From: Acuticoccus sp963704595
GTDB lineage: Bacteria; Pseudomonadota; Alphaproteobacteria; Rhizobiales; Amorphaceae
Reading direction: 5' to 3'
NCBI GenBank assembly: GCA_963704595.1
Contig: OY969922.1
Location: 3,286,001-3,350,000, forward strand
Length of the DNA: 64,000 nucleotides
How positions within the stretch are numbered: the first letter of the stretch is position 1; every line of letters starts with the position of its first letter. Below the pieces are notes generated by a model. It was not told the origin of the DNA and ran no database searches. It saw only the letters and a list, made by a program, of their open reading frames with translations. Below are positions 58,342 to 64,000 of this stretch, one piece after another. The translations under genes were made by a program, and so were the position numbers.

Positions 58342-59670
58342 TCACCGTTCTTTTCATGCGTGTTGGCGGCACCGGCGCGTTGTGCCCGCTTTGCACGCGT
58401 CTTTTCAAGCCGACTTTTTAAGTCAACTTCTATACCCCGAGTGGTCGGTTGATAGAAGGCTTCATCATCGAGGCCGTCCGGAAAATAGCGCTGGCCCGAC
58501 AGCGCGTCGGGCGAATCGTGGTCGTATTCGTAGCCTTCGCCGTAGCCCTCCTCGCGCATGAACTTTGTCGGCGCGTTGAGGATGTGGGCCGGCGGCGGCA
58601 GCGAGGGCGCCTCCTTCACGAAGCGGCGGGCGGCCTTGTAGGCCTTGTACGCCGCGTTCGATTTGGGGGCGAGCGCGAGGTAGATGGTGAGTTGCGCCAG
58701 CGCCAGCTCCCCCTCGGGCGAACCCAGGAAGTCGTAGTTGTCCTTGGCCGCCATCGCGAGGGTGAGCGCGTGGGGGTCGGCGAGGCCGATGTCCTCGGTC
58801 GCCATCCGCGCAAGGCGACGCGCGAGGTAGAGCGGGTCCTCCCCGCCCTCCAGCATCCGGCAGAGATAGTAGAGCGCGGCGTCGGGGTCCGAGCCGCGGA
58901 CCGACTTGTGCAGCGCGGAGATGAGGTTGTAGTGGCCGTCGCGGTCCTTGTCGTGGACCGGGGCGCGCTTCTGGAGGAGGCCCTGCAGCGGCTTCGGCGG
59001 ACAGCCGCTCGTCGGGCGCCGCGACGCGGTAGACCTCCTCGGCGAGCGTCAGGATGGCGCGGCCGTCGCCGTCGGCCATGCGGATGAGGCTGGCGCGCGC
59101 CTCCTCGTCGAGCGGCAGCGGGCCGCGCTCGCCCTCCGCGCGGGTGATCAGCGTCTCCAGCGCATCCGCCCCCAGCGCCTTGAACGTCAGCACCTGCGCG
59201 CGGGACATCAGCGCGGCGTTGAGCTCGAAGGACGGGTTCTCGGTGGTGGCGCCGATGAGGGTGATGGTGCCGTCTTCCATCACCGGCAGGAAGGCGTCCT
59301 GCTGGGCGCGGTTGAAGCGGTGGATCTCGTCCACGAACAGGAGCGTGCCGCGGCCGACGGCGCGCGAGTGGCGGGCGCGCTCGAACACCTTCTTGAGTTC
59401 CGCCACGCCGGTGAAGATCGCCGAGACCTGCACGAACTCGAGCTTCACCTGCGCCGCCATCAGGCGCGCCAGCGTGGTCTTGCCGGTGCCGGGCGGGCCC
59501 CAGAAGATCAGCGAGCCGATCTCGTCGCCGCGCAGGATGCGGGTGAGCCGCCCGTCAGGCCCCAGAAGATGCGGCTGGCCGACGATTTCGGCGAGCGACT
59601 GCGGGCGCAGCGCATCGGCGAGCGGACGCGGCGCCGCCTTTTCGAGACCGGCCGCCTCGAACAGGCTCAT
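58338..59670 (-). CDS. rarA: Replication-associated recombination protein A (one frameshift)
   Basis: About 444 residues of the AAA+ family (MgsA/RarA, related to clamp loaders). MSLFEAAGLEKAAPRPLADALRPQSLAEIVGQ leads to Walker A (GPPGTGKTT), Walker B (LLFVDEIHRFNRAQQDAFLP), sensor 1 (GATTENPSFELNAAL) and the C-terminal tetramerisation domain (HKSVRGSDPDAALYYLCRMLEGGEDPLYLARRL, YEYDHDSPDALSGQRYFPDGL). It acts at stalled replication forks. A +1 shift near 58990 follows RLSAEA. The start overlaps the degQ stop by 3 bp (ATGA) and the stop overlaps the desaturase start. Confidence 0.95.
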
Positions 59671-61037
59671 CCGCCCAGCACCAGGCTGAGCTTCTTGCCG
59701 TCCCGCTCGATGATGATGTCCCAGTAGCGCTGGCGGCGAAGGGTGATGGCTTCGAGCGCTTCGGTCGTCTCGATGTCGCGCCCGTTCACTTCCAGCACGA
59801 TGTCGCCGGGCTTGAAGCCGACCCGGTCCGCGATCGACGCGCGGTCCACCTTGGCGAGCGCGACGCCTTTCGAGCCAAGCTCGATGTTGAGCTCGTCGGC
59901 GACCTTCGGCGACAGGTTCATGACGACCGAGCCCTCGAACGGGGAGCCGCGCGCGAGGCGCCGCTCGTCGCGGTCGACGGTCTCGGGCGGGGTCTCGAGC
60001 GCGAGCGGGAACGTCTGCACCTTGCCGCCGCGCAGAACGTCGATGTCGACGGTGCCGGCGATGCCGCGGGTGGCGAACAGGTAGCCGAAGGTGTCGTGAT
60101 CGGTGACGTCCTCGCCGTCGAGCGCGACGACGATGTCGCCGACGCGCAGGCCCGCCCGGCCCGCCGGCCCGTCCTTCACGACTTCGACGATGAGAGCGCC
60201 GCTGACGCGCTCCAGTTCGTACTGCTCGGCGAGCTCGCGCGTCATGTTCTGGAGGCGCGCGCCGAACCACGGGCGCTCGACCCGCCGTCCCTCGGCGGCA
60301 GAGCTGACGACGAGGTTCACCATGTCGGCCGGGACCGCGAAGCCGATGCCGTTCGAGCCGCCGGAGCGGCTGTAGATCGCCGTGTTGATGCCGATCAGGC
60401 GGCCCGCCATGTCGATCAGCGCGCCGCCCGAGTTGCCGGGATTGATGGCGGCGTCCGTCTGGATGAAGAAGCGATAGTCCGAGATGCCGATCTGGGTACG
60501 GGCGACTGCGGAGACGATCCCCTGCGTCACCGTCTGGCCGACGCCGAACGGGTTGCCGATGGCGAGCACGAGATCGCCGACCTCGAGCCCGGCGGTGGTC
60601 GCGAACTCGATCGCCGGGAACGGGCCGTCGGCCTCGATCTGGAGGATCGCAAGGTCGGTCCGCGGGTCCTTCAGGATGAGCCGCGCGCCGTATTCGCGCC
60701 GGTCGTTGAAGCTGACCGTCATCTCCTTGGCGTTGCCGACGACGTGCGCGTTGGTGACGACGAGGCCCGACGGATCGACGATCACGCCCGACCCCACCGC
60801 CGCGGTCTGCCGCTGCTCGCGCCGACGCCCGAAGAAACGCTCGAGGAACGGGTCGCCGGCGTAGACGCTGCGGCCCTCGCCGGTGTCGGCCACCTGCACG
60901 TTGACCACCGCGGGCGCCGCCTTCTTCACCACGGGCGCAAAGCTCAGCGAAATCTCCGCGCGCGAGGACGGGACCTCCTGCGCCATCGCAGCCGGCGGCG
61001 TGACGGCGAGGACGACGGCAAAAACGATACGCAACAT
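59667..61037 (-). CDS. Do/DegQ-like periplasmic serine endoprotease
   Basis: 456 residues. A signal peptide (MLRIVFAVVLAVTPPAAMAQ) precedes the trypsin-like domain with catalytic His (VVTNAHVVGNA), Asp (DPRTDLAILQ) and Ser (INPGNSGGALID). Two PDZ domains follow: one after LVVSSAAEGRRVERPWFGARL (GPAGRAGLRVGDIVVALDGEDV) and one at the C-terminus (ADRVGFKPGDIVLEVNGRDI). It acts as protease/chaperone for damaged envelope proteins. The DegQ/DegP distinction cannot be made from sequence alone. It is divergent from pyrB. Confidence 0.93.
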   Translation of the reverse strand: MLRIVFAVVLAVTPPAAMAQEVPSSRAEISLSFAPVVKKAAPAVVNVQVADTGEGRSVYAGDPFLERFFGRRREQRQTAAVGSGVIVDPSGLVVTNAHVVGNAKEMTVSFNDRREYGARLILKDPRTDLAILQIEADGPFPAIEFATTAGLEVGDLVLAIGNPFGVGQTVTQGIVSAVARTQIGISDYRFFIQTDAAINPGNSGGALIDMAGRLIGINTAIYSRSGGSNGIGFAVPADMVNLVVSSAAEGRRVERPWFGARLQNMTRELAEQYELERVSGALIVEVVKDGPAGRAGLRVGDIVVALDGEDVTDHDTFGYLFATRGIAGTVDIDVLRGGKVQTFPLALETPPETVDRDERRLARGSPFEGSVVMNLSPKVADELNIELGSKGVALAKVDRASIADRVGFKPGDIVLEVNGRDIETTEALEAITLRRQRYWDIIIERDGKKLSLVLGG

Positions 61038-61267
61038 GCTGAGTGCCTTCCTGGTGCGCCGGGTCTCCGGAATGGCCGCACAATGGGGATCGCGTCCGCC
61101 GCGCGCAACCCGCGACCGCTCGCCCCAGCCATGCCCTTTGCCGCGGTGCGGCAGGGCCAAACGGGCGTTTGAAAACCCGCCGATCGCCGCCGCCCGCCGC
61201 TTTAGGCAGTAGCGCGAGCGGCGCCTGTTAGCTAAGCGTGTCCCCGCGCCAGACATGAGGTTATGCG

Positions 61268-62272
61268 ATGGACAGCCCTTCCCACACCCGGCCGCCGCTT
61301 CGCCATGTCCTGTCCTCGGCCCAGTTCGACAGGGAATTCCTCGACTATCTGGTCACGCTGACCACCACGATCCGCCGCTTCGACAAGAGCCGCGAGGGGA
61401 TGGTCTACCTCCAGAGCCTCCTCGCCCACAAACGGGCAATGCTCTACTTCACCCAGCCGTCGACGCGCACGTTCCTGTCGTTCCAGTCGGCCTGCCACAT
61501 CCTCGGGATCACCGCGTCCGAGATCCGCGACGCGTCGACCTCCTCGGAGCGCAAGGGCGAGAGCGTCGAGGATTCGCTGCGGACCTTCTCGTCCTACGTC
61601 GACCTCATCATCATGCGCTCGCCCATCCCCCGGCTTTGCGAGCGGATCGCGACGATGCTGGACGAAACGCCGCGCCCGGTGCCGATCATCAACGCTGGTT
61701 CCGGGCCTGACGAGCACCCGACGCAGGCGCTCCTCGACATCTACACCCTGTCGCGCAGCCTGCGGCTGGAAGGCGGGATCGAGGGCAAGACCATCTGCAT
61801 GGTCGGCGACCTCAAGCGCGGCCGCACGGTGCGCTCGCTGGCGCGCCTTCTCATCAACTACCCGGGCGTAAAAATCCTGTTCGCCTCGCCGCCGGCCTTC
61901 CGGATCGAGGATGACCTGCGGACCGACCTCAAGGCCGCCGGGGTCGACTTCGAGGAAACGACCGAGTTCGACGCCGCCATCGCCGCGGCCGACGCGATCT
62001 ACATGACGCGCATCCAGGACGAGTACGACGCGCCGGGTGCCATCAAGGCCGACTACAGCGACTATCACCTGACGGCAGGACACCTGCCGCAGCTGAAGAA
62101 GACCTGCGCAATCCTCCACCCCCTGCCCCGCCGCAACGAGCTCGACCCCGCCATCGACCAGGACCCCCGCGCCAAATACTGGCGCCAGGAGCGCAACGGG
62201 ATGTGGGTCCGCGTCGCGCTGCTGACGATCCTGTGCGGGATCGACGACCGGGTGCAGCTTCCGGAGCTGTGA
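61268..62272 (+). CDS. pyrB: Aspartate carbamoyltransferase catalytic subunit
   Basis: 334 residues. The carbamoyl-phosphate loop FTQPSTRTFLSFQ and the GSGPDEHPTQALLDIYT motif are complete. VGDLKRGRTVRSLA and ILHPLPRRNELDPAID are the aspartate-side motifs. It makes carbamoyl-aspartate in pyrimidine synthesis. pyrC, the common next gene in this order of bacteria, is absent; a LysR-regulator fragment and the otsA gene follow instead. An ATCase regulatory subunit (pyrI) is not seen. Confidence 0.95.
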   Translation: MDSPSHTRPPLRHVLSSAQFDREFLDYLVTLTTTIRRFDKSREGMVYLQSLLAHKRAMLYFTQPSTRTFLSFQSACHILGITASEIRDASTSSERKGESVEDSLRTFSSYVDLIIMRSPIPRLCERIATMLDETPRPVPIINAGSGPDEHPTQALLDIYTLSRSLRLEGGIEGKTICMVGDLKRGRTVRSLARLLINYPGVKILFASPPAFRIEDDLRTDLKAAGVDFEETTEFDAAIAAADAIYMTRIQDEYDAPGAIKADYSDYHLTAGHLPQLKKTCAILHPLPRRNELDPAIDQDPRAKYWRQERNGMWVRVALLTILCGIDDRVQLPEL

Positions 62273-62429
62273 TATCCTCGCCAGCGAGATATCGGCGGGC
62301 CGGCTGGTCCGGGTGCTGCCGGGCTATGAGGGGCCGGCGCGCCCGATGAACGCGGTCACGTCCGCCAACCGGCGGCCGACCGCAAAGGTGCGCACCTTCG
62401 TCGATGCGCTGGAGGCAGCGTTCGGTTGA
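62271..62429 (+). pseudogene. C-terminal relic of a LysR-family regulator
   Basis: Directly after the pyrB stop, in another frame, 52 codons read DILASEISAGRLVRVLPGYE and later RPTAKVRTFVDALEAAFG before a TGA at 62427-62429. This is the very common C-terminal end of LysR substrate-binding domains (AGRLVRVLP...Y, then AKVRxFVDxL). The rest of the gene, about 250 codons with its HTH, is missing. It looks like a remnant left at a rearrangement end point, with pyrB joined to it. Confidence 0.7.
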
Positions 62430-62456
62430 AGGCCGGGCTCCCGACGCCAGCGGCCG

Positions 62457-63876
62457 CTATCGGCCGGAGAAGCGGTCGTCGGGCTCGATGTCTTCCGGCG
62501 GCTCGTGGATTTCGAGCAGGCGGTCGATGAAGGCGTGCGCCCAGGTCGTGGCGGTGTTGGTCATCACCTTGTCGTTGAGGATCTGGTGGCGCTCCTTGCG
62601 CTCCTCCAGCGGCATCTGGATCGCGGTGCGCAGCGCCTCGGCCATCTCGTCGATGGAGTACGGGTTGACGATGACCGCCTCGCTCATCTCCTCCGCCGCG
62701 CCGGCGAAGCGGGAGAGGACGAGGACGCCGGGGTTCTCCGGGTCCTGCGCCGCAACGTATTCCTTGGCGACGAGGTTCATCCCGTCCCGCAGCGGCGTGA
62801 CGAGGCCGACCGCCGAGCCGCGGTAGATGCCGGCGAGCGAGCGGCGCGGGAACGAGCGGGTGATGAAGTGGATCGGCGTCCAGTCGAGGTCGGAGAAGCG
62901 GCCGTTGATGCGGCCGGACAGGCCTTCCAGCAGGCGCTGGATCTGCGAATAGGCGCGCACCTCGGAGCGGGACGGCGGCGCGATCTGCAGGAGCGAGACC
63001 TCGCCCTTGTGCTCGGGGTAGAGCTCCAGGAGGCGCTCGAACGCGGTGAAGCGCTCCGGCAGGCCCTTGGAATAGTCGATCCGGTCGACGCCGACGATCT
63101 GCTTGCGGTCGTCGAGCTCGGCACGGACGAGCGCGAGGTTCTCGCCGCCCTCCTTCGACTTCGGGGAACTTGGAGAAGGCCTCGGCGTCGATGCCGATGG
63201 GGAAGGCTGCGGCGTGGACGCGGCGGTCCATGGCGGCGATGGCGCCATCGTCCTCGCGCGAGCCGCCGACTTCCTCGAACAGGTATCGCTCGAACGCTTC
63301 GAGGTGGTTGGTGGTCTGGAAGCCGATGAGATCGTACGACAGCATCGCGTGGACGATCTTCTTGTGGTTCGGCAGCGCGGTCAGCACTTCGGGCACCGGG
63401 AACGGGATGTGCAGGAAGAAGCCGATGGGGTTCTTCACGCCCGCGGCGCGCAGCATCTCGCCGAGCAGGAAGAAGTGGTAGTCCTGCACCCAGATGATGT
63501 CGTCGGGCCGCAGGAGCGGCACCAGGCGGGCGGCGAAGCGCTCGTTGACGCGGCGGTAGCCCTCTTCGAGGCGGCGGTCGAAGTCGGTCAGGTCGAGGCG
63601 GTAGTGCAGCGTCGGCCACAGGGCGCGGTTGGCGAAGCCTGCGTAGAACTCGTCATAGTCCACCTGCGCGACGTCGATCGTCGCGGTGGAGACGGTGTCT
63701 TCCTCGGTGAACTTCAGCGCGCCGTAGGTGCCCTGCTCTGACACCTGTCCCGACCAGCCGAACCACAGGCCACCCCGCTCGCGCAAGACGTCGACCAGCG
63801 CGACGGCGAGTCCGCCGGCGCGGCCTGTGTCGGTGAGCGGTCCAACGCGGTTGGACACGATGACGATGCGATTCAT
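62457..63876 (-). CDS. otsA: Trehalose-6-phosphate synthase (one frameshift)
   Basis: About 472 residues, GT20 family. The N-terminal motif VSNRVGPLTDTGRAGGLAVAL (UDP-glucose/G6P loop), WFGWSG, VQDYHFFLLGEML and IPFPVPEVL are seen, then VDRIDYSKGLPERFTAFE and the C-terminal DGMNLVAKEYVA with SRFAGAAEEM. It makes trehalose-6-phosphate from UDP-glucose and glucose-6-phosphate. A +1 shift near 63165 lies between SKFPEVE and ENLALVRAEL. The matching phosphatase (otsB) is not in the window. The GH15 gene upstream is a common partner. Confidence 0.95.
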
Positions 63877-63921
63877 GACTCCCCAATGCCTCTGGAACTG
63901 AACAGGCGCGGCCGTTTCTCG

Positions 63922-64000
63922 TTAAATGACCTTATCCCAGCGGCGGGACAGGCGTACAGCGCCGTTGATGATACCGACCATGGAATAGGTCTGGGGAAAG
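63922..64000 (-). CDS. Glycoside hydrolase family 15 protein (3' end, partial)
   Basis: The last 25 codons read FPQTYSMVGIINGAVRLSRR then WDKVI and a stop at 63922-63924. The FPQTxSxxGLINxAxRLxxxW pattern is the typical C-terminus of GH15 glucoamylase/trehalase-like proteins, which commonly lie next to otsA. The rest lies beyond the right edge of the window. It is upstream of otsA on the same strand, with a 45-bp gap. Confidence 0.75.
   Translation of the reverse strand, partial: FPQTYSMVGIINGAVRLSRRWDKVI

Overview
This is a GC-rich (roughly two-thirds G+C by eye) alphaproteobacterial chromosome segment, most likely Hyphomicrobiales (Rhizobiales). The evidence is the Brucella Omp10-type lipoprotein, the chromosomal block degQ - rarA - (sterol desaturase) - crcB - rluC, the BatA/DUF4159 membrane-protein pair, and the otsA/GH15 pair at the right edge. 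No prophage, complete IS element, rRNA or CRISPR array is visible; there is one tRNA, Arg(ACG).

Layout. 0-5 kb: two coupled genes of a BatA/DUF4159-type envelope system. 5-13.5 kb (minus strand): a tightly overlapping oligopeptide-type ABC importer operon that also holds a homocysteine S-methyltransferase-family gene, a creatininase-family amidohydrolase and a RidA-family deaminase. 13.7-17.6 kb (plus): an NMT1/THI5-type ABC importer ending in a cytosine deaminase-family gene, apparently an N-heterocycle uptake and deamination operon. 17.6-20.2 kb: atpD, a small Cys-rich ORF, atpC and a small periplasmic protein, without the usual atpHAG upstream and behind a strongly structured leader. 20.4-24.8 kb: a B12-binding radical SAM enzyme divergent from ahcY, and a HisC-like aminotransferase. 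24.9 kb: tRNA-Arg. 25-37 kb: a glycan region with eight glycosyltransferases of several families (GT2, GT4, GT29-like, GT28/MurG-like, sucrose-phosphate-synthase-like), a PIG-L deacetylase/methyltransferase fusion, a YciF-like protein and a Crp/Fnr regulator. 37-41 kb: a subtilase autotransporter. 41-57 kb: envelope, stress and signalling genes (mprF, a Moco-fold protein without cysteine, a NarL-type regulator, PPK2, a hybrid histidine kinase, a serine hydrolase, an MFS carrier, a flavoprotein, an Omp10-like lipoprotein and a GGDEF-EAL protein). 56-64 kb: rluC, crcB, sterol desaturase, rarA, degQ, pyrB, a LysR-regulator relic, otsA and the 3' end of a GH15 gene.

An important caveat: at least fifteen genes are split by single-base reading-frame shifts, nearly all in the +1 direction. 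They include conserved housekeeping genes such as ahcY, rarA and otsA. The translated protein is intact on both sides of each break, so I treat these as probable sequencing or assembly insertions. I annotate one CDS across each break and give its approximate position.

The most interesting biology: the atpD leader, where one arm can pair with either of two flanking segments; the Cys-rich ORF whose stop overlaps the atpC start; the importer operon with an embedded S-methyltransferase; and the glycosyltransferase region with a GT29 sialyltransferase-like protein.
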